From Cryptosporangium phraense (GTDB lineage: Bacteria; Actinomycetota; Actinomycetes; Mycobacteriales; Cryptosporangiaceae), in assembly GCF_006912135.1 (NCBI RefSeq), contig NZ_VIRS01000006.1, positions 62,001 through 126,000 of the forward strand: a stretch of 64,000 nucleotides of DNA, given 5' to 3'. A model generated the notes under the pieces. The model ran no database searches and was not told the DNA's origin. It saw only the letters and a program-made list of their open reading frames with translations. Positions 31,131 to 39,149 of the stretch are shown in pieces (position 1 is the stretch's first letter; every line of letters begins with the position of its first letter). Both the position numbers and the translations under genes were made by a program.

Positions 31131-31943
31131 TTAGACCCCGATCGGGTGCCAGACGGTCTTCGTCTCCACGAACGTGGTCAGGCGCGCGAGCGCCGGTTCC
31201 GCCGGCCAGTCCTCGGCCGGATCCGGCCGGCGGACCCGCTTCAGGTTGGCCGCAGCCAGCCCCTCCCACTCGACCGCCTGCTCGCCCTCGGCGCCGGTCA
31301 GGTCCAGGCCCCGGACCTCCTCGTGGGACGCCAGCCACGAACCGAGCTCCGCGGCCTGCCCGGTCAGCACGTTGACGACCCCGCCGGGAAGATCGGACGT
31401 GGCCAGCACCTCGGCCAGCGTGATCGCCTCCACCGCATCCGGCGCCACGACCACACACGTGTTCCCGGTCGTGATCACCGGCGCGATCACGCTCACCAAC
31501 CCGAGCAGCCCCGAAGGCGCCAGCACCCCCACGACCCCGGTCGGCTCGGGCGTCGAGAGGTTCAGGTACGGCCCGGAGACCGGGTTCGTCGCGCCCACGA
31601 CCTGGGCGTACTTGTCGGCCCACCCGGCGTACCAGACGAACCGGTCGACGGCCGCGTCCACCTCGTCGAGCGGGAGCCCGAACTCCTCCCGGCGGGCCTC
31701 CAGCATCTCGGCGGCCCGGTAGAGGATCTGCCCGCGGTTGTAGCCGGTCCGCCCGGCCCACCCGGAAAAGGCACGGGAAGCCGCGACGACCGCGTCCCGG
31801 ACGTCCTTCCGGGATGCCCGTGCCGCGTTCGCCACGAACGCCCCCTCCGCGTCGGTCACCGGGTACGTCCGTCCCGACTCGCTCCGGGGGAACGCCCCGC
31901 CGATGTACAGCTTGTAGGTCTTCCGAACCGAGAGACGGCTCAT
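31131..31943 (-). CDS. half-length aldehyde dehydrogenase family protein lacking catalytic Cys
   Basis: 270 aa. It aligns with the N-terminal NAD-binding half of aldehyde dehydrogenases: YIGGAFPRSESGRTYPV at the start, FVWYAGWADKYAQV mid-protein, APVITTGNTCVVV and PGGVVNVLTG later. The sequence ends where the ELGGK and GxxC catalytic region should begin, replaced by a unique tail ending VETKTVWHPIGV. It overlaps the full-length ALDH upstream by 4 bp (ATGA), so both are made together. It may form a heteromer or be a structural partner; on its own it cannot be a standard dehydrogenase. Confidence 0.82.
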   Translation of the reverse strand: MSRLSVRKTYKLYIGGAFPRSESGRTYPVTDAEGAFVANAARASRKDVRDAVVAASRAFSGWAGRTGYNRGQILYRAAEMLEARREEFGLPLDEVDAAVDRFVWYAGWADKYAQVVGATNPVSGPYLNLSTPEPTGVVGVLAPSGLLGLVSVIAPVITTGNTCVVVAPDAVEAITLAEVLATSDLPGGVVNVLTGQAAELGSWLASHEEVRGLDLTGAEGEQAVEWEGLAAANLKRVRRPDPAEDWPAEPALARLTTFVETKTVWHPIGV

Positions 31944-33358
31944 TTGACGTAGGCCTCCAGGCCGTGGCGGCCGCCCTCGCGGCCGTAACCCGACTCCTTG
32001 TAGCCACCGAACGGTGACGCCGGATCGAACTTGTTGAACGTGTTGGCCCAGACCACGCCCGCGCGCAGCTTGTCGGCCATCCAGAGGATCCGGGACCCCT
32101 TCTCGGTCCAGATCCCGGCCGACAGCCCGTACGGCGTGTTGTTGGCCTTCTCGACGGCCTCCGCGGGCGTCCGGAACGTCAGCACGGACAACACGGGCCC
32201 GAACACTTCTTCCCGGGCGATCCGGTGGGCCTGCGAAACCCCGGTGAACACCGTCGGGGCGAACCAGAAGCCGCGATCAGGGAGCGAGCACGACGGCGAC
32301 CACCGGGTAGCGCCCTCGGCCTCGCCTATGTCGGACAGCTCGCGAATCTTCGCCAGCTGCTCAGCCGAGTTGATCGCGCCGACGTCCGTGTTCTTGTCGA
32401 GCGGATCCCCGACCCGCAGCGTCGACATCCGTCGTCGCAACGAGGACAGGACCTCGTCGGCCACCGACTCCTGCACCAGCAGACGGGAACCGGCGCAGCA
32501 GACGTGCCCCTGGTTGAAGAAGATCCCGTCGACGATGCCCTCGACCGCCTGGTCGACCGGCGCATCGTCGAAGACGATGTTCGCGGCCTTGCCGCCGAGC
32601 TCGAGCGTCAGCCGCTTCGACGACCCCGCGACCGCGCGGGCGATCTCCCGCCCGACCTCGGTCGATCCGGTGAACGCGACCTTGTCGACGCCCGGGTGCG
32701 CGACCAGCGCGCGCCCGGTCTCCCCGGCCCCGGTCACGATGTTGACGACGCCCGGCGGCAGCTCGGCCTGCTGGCACACCTCGGCGAACAGCAGCGCGGT
32801 GAGCGGGGTCGTCTCGGCCGGCTTGAGCACGACCGTGTTGCCGGTGGCCAGCGCCGGAGCGATCTTCCAGGCCAGCATCAGCAGCGGGAAGTTCCACGGG
32901 ATGACCTGCCCGGCCACTCCCAGCGGCCGCGCTCCCCCGAGGCCCGCGTACGACAGCTTGTCGGCCCAGCCCGCGTAGTAGAAGAAGTGCGCGGCGACGA
33001 GCGGCAGGTCGATGTCCCGCGACTCGCGGATCGGCTTGCCGTTGTCGAGCGACTCCAGCACCGCGAACTCGCGGGCCCGCTCCTGCAGGATGCGGGCGAT
33101 CCGGAACAGGTACTTGCCCCGTTCCCGCCCCGGCATCGACCCCCACACGGTGTCGAAGGCGCGCCGAGCCGCGGCCACGGCCCGGTCGACGTCCGCCGAA
33201 TCGGCCGACGCGACCTCGGCCAGCACCTCCTCGTCGGCCGGGTTGACGGTCTTGAAGACCCCGCCGCCGTCGGTGAACTCGCCGTCGATGAACAGACCGT
33301 AGGAGTCGCGGAGCGCGACGACGTCGCGCGACTCCGGTGCAGGCGCGTACTCGAACAT
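31940..33358 (-). CDS. aldehyde dehydrogenase family protein
   Basis: 472 aa NAD(P)-dependent aldehyde dehydrogenase. PWNFPLLMLAWK, FTGSTEVG, ELGGKAANIVF with the general-base Glu, and NQGHVCCAGSR with the catalytic Cys (about residue 290) are all present, and the C-terminal bridging domain is complete. ATG at 33358 lies two bases past the deoC stop. Order deoC-ALDH-short ALDH suggests oxidation of the acetaldehyde released by DeoC to acetate (inference from context). Confidence 0.92.
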   Translation of the reverse strand: MFEYAPAPESRDVVALRDSYGLFIDGEFTDGGGVFKTVNPADEEVLAEVASADSADVDRAVAAARRAFDTVWGSMPGRERGKYLFRIARILQERAREFAVLESLDNGKPIRESRDIDLPLVAAHFFYYAGWADKLSYAGLGGARPLGVAGQVIPWNFPLLMLAWKIAPALATGNTVVLKPAETTPLTALLFAEVCQQAELPPGVVNIVTGAGETGRALVAHPGVDKVAFTGSTEVGREIARAVAGSSKRLTLELGGKAANIVFDDAPVDQAVEGIVDGIFFNQGHVCCAGSRLLVQESVADEVLSSLRRRMSTLRVGDPLDKNTDVGAINSAEQLAKIRELSDIGEAEGATRWSPSCSLPDRGFWFAPTVFTGVSQAHRIAREEVFGPVLSVLTFRTPAEAVEKANNTPYGLSAGIWTEKGSRILWMADKLRAGVVWANTFNKFDPASPFGGYKESGYGREGGRHGLEAYVK

Positions 33359-33360
33359 CT

Positions 33361-34293
33361 TCAGTCCAGGGTGACGTAGTCGGAGCCGGCGTAGTGACCG
33401 GTGGCCATCTTGCGACGCTGCAGCAGGAGGTCGTTGAGCAGGCTGGACGCCCCGAACCGGAACCAGTCGGGGTCGAGCCAGTCGGGCCCGGTGATCTCGT
33501 TGACCATCACCAGGTACTTGATCGCGTCCTTCGCGGTGCGGATGCCGCCGGCCGGCTTCATCCCCACCTGCCGCCCGTGCGCGTCCCGGAAGTCCCGGCA
33601 CGCCTCCAGCATCACCAGCGTGACCGGCAGCGTCGCGGCCGGGGAGACCTTGCCGGTCGACGTCTTGATGAAGTCCGCGCCGGCCAGCATCGCCAGCCAG
33701 GACGCCCGGCGCACGTTGTCGTAGGTGACCAGCTCGCCGGTCTCCAGGATCACCTTGAGGTGCGCGTCACCGCACGCCTCCTTGACCGCGACGATCTCGT
33801 CGAACACCTGGGTGTACTGGCCGGAGAGGAACGCGCCCCGGTCGATCACCATGTCGATCTCGTCGGCGCCCGCCTCGACGGCGGCGCGGGTGTCGGCCAG
33901 CTTCACCGGCAGGGGCGCGCGGCCGGACGGGAACGCGGTCGCGACCGCGGCGATGTGCACGTTCGATCCCTTCAGCGCCTCCACGGCGTCGGGCACGCGG
34001 TCGCCGTAGACGCAGATCGCCGCGACCGGCGGAGCGTCGTCGCCCGGGTGCAGGCCCTTCGCGCACAGCGCGCGCACCTTGCCCGGGGTGTCGGCGCCCT
34101 CGAGCGTGGTCAGGTCGATCATCCGGATCGCCAGGTCGAGCGCGTAGGCCTTGGCCGACGTCTTGATCGAGCGGGTGCCGAGGCGGTCGGCCCGAGCCTT
34201 GGCGCCGACCTCGTCGACGCCGGACAGGCCGTGCAGGAACCGGCGCAGCGAGGCTTCGGACCGGCCGACATCAGGAACGGCGGTAACGGACAT
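33361..34293 (-). CDS. deoC: deoxyribose-phosphate aldolase
   Basis: 310 aa class I aldolase splitting 2-deoxyribose-5-phosphate into acetaldehyde and glyceraldehyde-3-phosphate. The Schiff-base Lys is in DFIKTSTGK, with VILETGEL and GMKPAGGIRT as flanking barrel strands. The N-terminal 40 residues extend beyond the short bacterial form. ATG at 34293 is chosen because a TAGGAT -10 box lies 7 nt upstream. It completes the deoxynucleoside catabolic route begun by deoA and add. Confidence 0.95.
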   Translation of the reverse strand: MSVTAVPDVGRSEASLRRFLHGLSGVDEVGAKARADRLGTRSIKTSAKAYALDLAIRMIDLTTLEGADTPGKVRALCAKGLHPGDDAPPVAAICVYGDRVPDAVEALKGSNVHIAAVATAFPSGRAPLPVKLADTRAAVEAGADEIDMVIDRGAFLSGQYTQVFDEIVAVKEACGDAHLKVILETGELVTYDNVRRASWLAMLAGADFIKTSTGKVSPAATLPVTLVMLEACRDFRDAHGRQVGMKPAGGIRTAKDAIKYLVMVNEITGPDWLDPDWFRFGASSLLNDLLLQRRKMATGHYAGSDYVTLD

Positions 34294-34300
34294 GAAGACG

Positions 34301-34306
34301 ATCCTA
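34301..34306 (-). promoter_or_regulatory. -10 box of leaderless deoC
   Basis: TAGGAT on the minus strand fits TANNNT and ends 7 nt before the deoC ATG. Confidence 0.42.
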
Positions 34307-34398
34307 CGCAGCGCGTTACCGCCCCGGTCAGGGCAACATTTGCCGTGCGGGACGGTTAATGACCGGTGAAGGCACCCCGGGCGGAGCACCGGCGCCTC

Positions 34399-34404
34399 TA
34401 CCTT
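34399..34404 (+). promoter_or_regulatory. -10 box of leaderless glycosyltransferase gene
   Basis: TACCTT fits TANNNT and ends 8 nt before the ATG at 34413; there is no ribosome site. Confidence 0.38.
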
Positions 34405-34412
34405 CGGGGCCC

Positions 34413-35708
34413 ATGCGCGTCGCCCACTTCTCGGACACTTTCCTGCCGCGGCGGGACGGCGTGATCACGTCGATCCGGACGCTCGCCGGCGCGCTGGCCG
34501 AGCGGGGCCACGAGAACGTGCTGTTCACGCCCGGATACCCGGAGGCGACGCCGGTCGGCTTCCCGGTCGTCGGGCTGCCGTCGGTGCCGTGCGGGGTCGC
34601 CGACCTCCGGTTGGCGACCTGGCCGCGGGCCCGGCAGGTGGCCCGGGTGGCGTCGGCGGCGCCCGACCTGGTGCACGTCCACACACCCGGGCCGGCCGGT
34701 CTGCTCGGCGTTCTGGCTGCTCAGCGGCTCGGTCTGCCGCTCGTGCAGACCTACCACACCGACCTGCACGCCTACCTGGAGGCGTACCGGATCCCGACCA
34801 CCGTCATGCGGCTGATCGAGACCGCCTACCGGCGCCGGCTGGGCGTCGAGATCCGGCCCGCGCGCCGGCCGATGCGGGTCGTGGCCGGGGCCTGGCGGTC
34901 GGAGCAGCGGTCGGCGACCCGCGGCGGGCTGCTCGACGCGGCCAACTCCGCGTTCTTCGGCGGTACCGACGTCGTCGTGGTGCCGACCGGGGCGGTGCTG
35001 CGCCGTTCGGCACTGCCGGTGGCGCCCGACCAGGTCGTCCGGGTGCCGACCGGGGTCGGGCCGCGTCCGGTGGGGGAGGACGCCGGTCCGGCGTTCCGGT
35101 CCCGGCACCGGATCCCGGCCGGCGCTCCGCTGGTGCTGTTCGTCGGCCGGGTGAACCGCGAGAAGAACGTCGAGGGCCTGCTCGCCGCCGTCTCGGTCCT
35201 CGCCGTCACCCTTCCCGACGTCCGGGTGGCGCTGGTCGGGGCGATCTACGAGCAGCGGTGGCTGAACGGCCTGATCCGGACGTACGGGCTCGGCGACCGG
35301 GTGGTCACCACCGGGCAGCTGACGGCGGCGTCGGTGGCCGAGGCCTACGCGGCCGCGGACGTGTTCGCGTTCCCGTCGATGACCGACACCCAGGGGCTGG
35401 TGCTGCAGGAAGCGGCGCTGGCCGGTCTGCCGGTCGTGCTGGCCGACGCCGTCCTGAACGAGCACGGCCCGCTGGCCGGCGCGGCCGTCTGCGCGCCGGG
35501 CGACGGCTTCCCGTCCGCCCTCGCCGCCATGCTCACCGACCCGGACCTGGCCGCGCGGACGGCCGTCGCGTGCCGCACCGCGGCCCTGAAGCACACTCCC
35601 GACGCGTACGGCGCGGCGATCGAGGCGGTCTACCGGCGGGCGGTGACCACCCGCCGGGCCGTGGCGCCGAGCGGCGCGCGCGCCACCCAGCGCACGCGCG
35701 CGGCGTAG
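34413..35708 (+). CDS. GT4-family glycosyltransferase
   Basis: 431 aa GT-B fold enzyme. N-terminal acceptor domain begins RVAHFSDTFLPRRDGV; HVHTPG and YHTDLHAY follow. C-terminal donor domain has LFVGRVNREKNVEGLL and SMTDTQGLVLQEAALAGLPVV, the latter holding the EX7E-type nucleotide-sugar site. Similar to PimB-like mannosyl- or glucosyltransferases acting on lipids or small acceptors; donor and acceptor are unknown. ATG at 34413 is preferred over 34359 because the first beta strand begins there. Confidence 0.85.
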   Translation: MRVAHFSDTFLPRRDGVITSIRTLAGALAERGHENVLFTPGYPEATPVGFPVVGLPSVPCGVADLRLATWPRARQVARVASAAPDLVHVHTPGPAGLLGVLAAQRLGLPLVQTYHTDLHAYLEAYRIPTTVMRLIETAYRRRLGVEIRPARRPMRVVAGAWRSEQRSATRGGLLDAANSAFFGGTDVVVVPTGAVLRRSALPVAPDQVVRVPTGVGPRPVGEDAGPAFRSRHRIPAGAPLVLFVGRVNREKNVEGLLAAVSVLAVTLPDVRVALVGAIYEQRWLNGLIRTYGLGDRVVTTGQLTAASVAEAYAAADVFAFPSMTDTQGLVLQEAALAGLPVVLADAVLNEHGPLAGAAVCAPGDGFPSALAAMLTDPDLAARTAVACRTAALKHTPDAYGAAIEAVYRRAVTTRRAVAPSGARATQRTRAA

Positions 35709-35759
35709 GTCGCCCCGGGCGAATCCGCACCCTGGCAGTGGGCTGCTGACCTGGGGCGG

Positions 35760-35765
35760 TACCGT
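35760..35765 (+). promoter_or_regulatory. -10 box of leaderless upp
   Basis: TACCGT fits TANNNT and ends 6 nt before the upp GTG at 35772. Confidence 0.42.
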
Positions 35766-35771
35766 CGCGAC

Positions 35772-36395
35772 GTGCAGACCCTTGTCGTGGACCACCCGCT
35801 CGCCAGTGCCCGGCTCACCACGATGCGCGACGCGCGCACCGAGCCGTCCGTCTTCCGTGCCGCGCTCCGCGAACTGACGCTCATGCTCGTCTACGAGGCC
35901 ACCCGCACCATCGAGATCGAGCACTACCCGATCCACACCCCGGTCGCCCGCACCACCGGCGTCCGGCTGGGCAACCCGCCGCTGCTGGTGCCGGTGCTCC
36001 GGGCCGGGCTGGGCATGGCCGAGGCCGCGTTCGGGCTGCTCCCCGAGGCGTCGATGGGGTTCGTCGGGCTGGCCCGGGACGAGGAGACCCACCAGCCCCG
36101 CGCGTACATGGAATCGCTGCCGGAGAACCTCACCGGCCGCCCGGTCTTCGTGCTCGACCCGATGCTCGCCACCGGCGGCTCGCTCCAGCACTGCGTCGGC
36201 CTGCTCACCCAGCGGGGCGCCACCGACGTCACGGTGATCTGTGCGCTGGCCGCGCCCGAGGGGCTGCGTCGGCTGGAAGAGGCGAACCTGCCGATCCGGG
36301 TGATCACCGCCAGCATCGACGAGCGGCTGAACGACTCGGCGTACATCGTGCCCGGTCTCGGTGACGCCGGTGACCGTCAGTTCGGCGCTGTGTGA
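35772..36395 (+). CDS. upp: uracil phosphoribosyltransferase
   Basis: 207 aa PRTase converting uracil and PRPP to UMP. The PRPP loop [13 protein letters not shown] is near residue 125 and the uracil-binding end [12 protein letters not shown] is intact. It would salvage uracil released by the phosphorylase encoded at 16 kb. GTG start at 35772, leaderless by the -10 spacing. Confidence 0.95.
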   Translation: MQTLVVDHPLASARLTTMRDARTEPSVFRAALRELTLMLVYEATRTIEIEHYPIHTPVARTTGVRLGNPPLLVPVLRAGLGMAEAAFGLLPEASMGFVGLARDEETHQPRAYMESLPENLTGRPVFVLDPMLATGGSLQHCVGLLTQRGATDVTVICALAAPEGLRRLEEANLPIRVITASIDERLNDSAYIVPGLGDAGDRQFGAV

Positions 36396-36426
36396 GCCTT
36401 TTCGTGGTACAGCCCGTGTAGGAACC

Positions 36427-37395
36427 GTGCCACAGACACAGGGATCACTGGGCATCGTCCGGCTCGCGCCGTGGGTGCTCCTCGCATTGTCGGTCGCGAT
36501 CACGCTCGACCTCGTCGTGGTCGGCGTCGCCGCCGACGGACCGACGGTGGCGCTCTGGCTCACCGCCGGTGCGGTCGGCCTGGTGCTCGAGGTGCTGGTC
36601 ATGCTGGGGTTACCGGCCGCGGTGGCGCTCGCGGCGATCGGTGGGCTGGCCGGCCGGCCGGTGCTGCGGTCGCTGGTCTGGGTGCTGGCTCCGCCGGTCG
36701 TCGTCGCGGCCGGGTTCGCGGCCGGGGTCCTGATCGCCCGGCAGGCCGATCCGCCGGTCGACCTGGTCGAGGTCGTCGGGGGCCTGGTCGGCGTGCTGCT
36801 GCTCGTGCTGCAGGTCGGCGTGCTGGCGACGCTCGTCTGGTCGCTGGCGTCGCAGAAGGTCCGCCGGTACGTCTGGGAGCAGACCGCCCGGCGGGACCCT
36901 CGGCGGGTCGCGGCCGAGGCGGGCCGCCGTCAGGCCAGAGGCGCCGGGACGCTCGGGTGGGTGTCGCTGGGGCTGCTGGCGGCCGCGCTGGCGGTCACGA
37001 TCGTCTCGTTTACCGTCGCCGACTCGGGGTCGATCCAGATCCTCTACCTGTTCCTGCCCAGCGTCGTCCTGCTCGTGCTCCTGCTGCTGGCGGTGCGGAG
37101 CGTGCTCCGGCGTCGCACCGGCGCGCGAGCCTGGCGGTACGTGGTGTTCTCGTTCGGGCTGGCCGCGATCGCGATCGCGGTGCTCGCCCTCGGCGTGGAG
37201 ATCGACGGCTCGATCGAGTTGGCGACCAGTGCGGGCGTCGTGGCCTCTCTGGCCCTGCAGACCGGGTCGGTGGTCGCGTTCGCGGGGGCGCTGGTGCGGC
37301 TGGCCGGCCCGGCCGTCACGACCTGGCTGAGCGAAGCGCCGACCTCGCTAGTCCAGCCCCAGCGCGGTGGCCATCTCGGTACGCAGCTGCGCTAG
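36427..37395 (+). CDS. polytopic membrane protein of unknown function
   Basis: 322 aa with about eight hydrophobic helices and a basic cytosolic loop near residues 150-180 (RRDPRRVAAEAGRRQARG). No conserved family recognised. Starts at GTG 36427, 31 bp after upp, probably the same transcript. Its last 48 bp overlap the end of the convergent phosphohexomutase gene. Confidence 0.6.
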   Translation: MPQTQGSLGIVRLAPWVLLALSVAITLDLVVVGVAADGPTVALWLTAGAVGLVLEVLVMLGLPAAVALAAIGGLAGRPVLRSLVWVLAPPVVVAAGFAAGVLIARQADPPVDLVEVVGGLVGVLLLVLQVGVLATLVWSLASQKVRRYVWEQTARRDPRRVAAEAGRRQARGAGTLGWVSLGLLAAALAVTIVSFTVADSGSIQILYLFLPSVVLLVLLLLAVRSVLRRRTGARAWRYVVFSFGLAAIAIAVLALGVEIDGSIELATSAGVVASLALQTGSVVAFAGALVRLAGPAVTTWLSEAPTSLVQPQRGGHLGTQLR

Positions 37396-38994
37396 GTGCG
37401 AGGTCGCCGCCGCCCGGGCGGTGGGCACCCCGGCCGGGACCGGCTCCACGACCTCCAGGTAGGCCTTGAGCTTCGGCTCGGTGCCGGACGGCCGCACCAC
37501 CACCCGGACGCCCGGCGCGCGCAGCGTCAGCACGTCGGCCGACGGCAACCGGTCGTGCACCTCGGTCACCGCCCGGCCCAACAGCGTCTCCGGGGGAGCC
37601 GACCGGACCCGCTCCATCGCCGCCGCGATCTCGCTCAGGTCCGTGACCCGCACCGACAGCTGCGACGTCGCGTGCAGCCCGAACTCCACGGCCAGCTCGT
37701 CGAGCCGGTCGGTCAGCGTCCGCCCCTCGGCCTTGAGCGCGGCGGCCAGCTCGGCCACGGCCAGCGCCGCGCCGATCCCGTCCTTGTCCCGGACGACGCC
37801 CGGCGCGACCGCGTACCCGAGCGCCTCCTCGTAGCCGAACGCGAGGTCGTCGGCGGCCCGGACGATCCACTTGAAGCCGGTCAGCGTCTCGGCGGCCTTC
37901 GCGCCCCGGGCCGGTGCCAGCGTGCTGAGCAGCGACGACGACACGATCGTGGTCGCGTACGTGCCCTTGACCCCGCGTCGCAGCAGCGAGTCCGCGAGCA
38001 GCACCCCCACCTCGTCGCCGTGCAGCAGCCGCCAGCCGTCTCCGGCCGGGACGACGACCGCACACCGGTCCGCGTCCGGGTCGTTGGCGATCGCGATGTC
38101 CGCGTCGATCGACGACGCCAGCGCGATCAGCTCGTCGACCGCCCCCGGCTCCTCCGGGTTCGGGAAGGCCACGGTCGGGAACGCGGGGTCCGGCTCGGCC
38201 TGCGACCCGACGACGGCCGGTGGCTCGAACCCGGCCACCGCGAACGCGCGCACCAGCACGTCCCGGCCCACCCCGTGCAGCGGCGTGTAGGCCACCCGCA
38301 GCGACCGGGGGCCTCCGGCCGACAGCACCGCGCGGGCCGTCGCGTCGAGGTACTCGTCCACCAGCCGGTCTTCGACCTGCTGGGCGGCCGTCCCGAGCGG
38401 CACGGCCGCGAGCGTCTCGACCGCCCGGATCCGGGCCTCGATCTCCCGGTCGGCCGGCGGGACGATCTGCCCGCCGTCGGACAGGTAGACCTTGTATCCG
38501 TTGTCGGCCGGTGGGTTGTGGCTGGCCGTGACCATCACGCCGGCGGCCGCCTCGAGCCGCCGGACCGCGTAGGCGAGCACCGGCGTCGGCAACGGCCTCG
38601 GCAGCAGGAGCGCGGCCCGCCCGGCGCCGGTCACGACGGCGGCGGTCTCGGCCGCGAACTCGGCGCTCCCGCGGCGGGCGTCGTAACCGATGACCACCGG
38701 ACCGGCCACCCGGAAATCGTCCAGGTAAGCACAGAGACCGGCGGCCGCGGCCCGCACCACCGCGCGGTTCATGCCGTTCGGACCGGCCCGGACCGGGCCG
38801 CGGAGGCCCGCCGTCCCGAACGTGAGCGGTCCGGCGAACCGGTCGGCCAGGTCGTCGACCGTCGCCGGCAGCCCGGCGAGCACGTTCTGCAGCTCGGCGC
38901 GGGACACCGGATCGGGATCGTCGGCGATCCAGACTTCGGTGCGGTGCCGCAGCGCGGCCACCTCGTGGCCGGTCCACCCGGACGTATCGGTCAT
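37348..38994 (-). CDS. phospho-sugar mutase (PGM2/ManB-like; possible phosphopentomutase)
   Basis: 548 aa alpha-D-phosphohexomutase with four domains. Phosphoserine loop TASHNPPADNGYKVY, metal loop DPDADR and sugar-phosphate loop RPSGTEPK are intact. About 550 aa with this layout resembles PGM2, which in other organisms isomerises (deoxy)ribose-1-phosphate as well as hexose phosphates. Given deoA, deoC and PNP nearby and no deoB seen here, a phosphopentomutase role is attractive but unproven. ATG at 38994; longer frames add no similarity. Confidence 0.88.
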   Translation of the reverse strand: MTDTSGWTGHEVAALRHRTEVWIADDPDPVSRAELQNVLAGLPATVDDLADRFAGPLTFGTAGLRGPVRAGPNGMNRAVVRAAAAGLCAYLDDFRVAGPVVIGYDARRGSAEFAAETAAVVTGAGRAALLLPRPLPTPVLAYAVRRLEAAAGVMVTASHNPPADNGYKVYLSDGGQIVPPADREIEARIRAVETLAAVPLGTAAQQVEDRLVDEYLDATARAVLSAGGPRSLRVAYTPLHGVGRDVLVRAFAVAGFEPPAVVGSQAEPDPAFPTVAFPNPEEPGAVDELIALASSIDADIAIANDPDADRCAVVVPAGDGWRLLHGDEVGVLLADSLLRRGVKGTYATTIVSSSLLSTLAPARGAKAAETLTGFKWIVRAADDLAFGYEEALGYAVAPGVVRDKDGIGAALAVAELAAALKAEGRTLTDRLDELAVEFGLHATSQLSVRVTDLSEIAAAMERVRSAPPETLLGRAVTEVHDRLPSADVLTLRAPGVRVVVRPSGTEPKLKAYLEVVEPVPAGVPTARAAATSHLAQLRTEMATALGLD

Positions 38995-39149
38995 GCCCTC
39001 ATCGTGCCCACTCTCCGGGACGATCGTGCTTCCGGGGGCCGACATTGCCGAAGAGTCCTGTTCAGAGGTACACGAAAGAACGAGTTCCTGATCTACGCTG
39101 TCGCCGACTGACCCCCGTTGGGTGGTCACCCGGTTGCCGGAGAGGGAGC

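Noticed and set aside
31131-31943. Short ALDH gene as a decayed pseudogene
   Set aside because: Frame is open, start overlaps the upstream stop exactly, codon use is normal, and I recall similar pairs in other actinomycetes.
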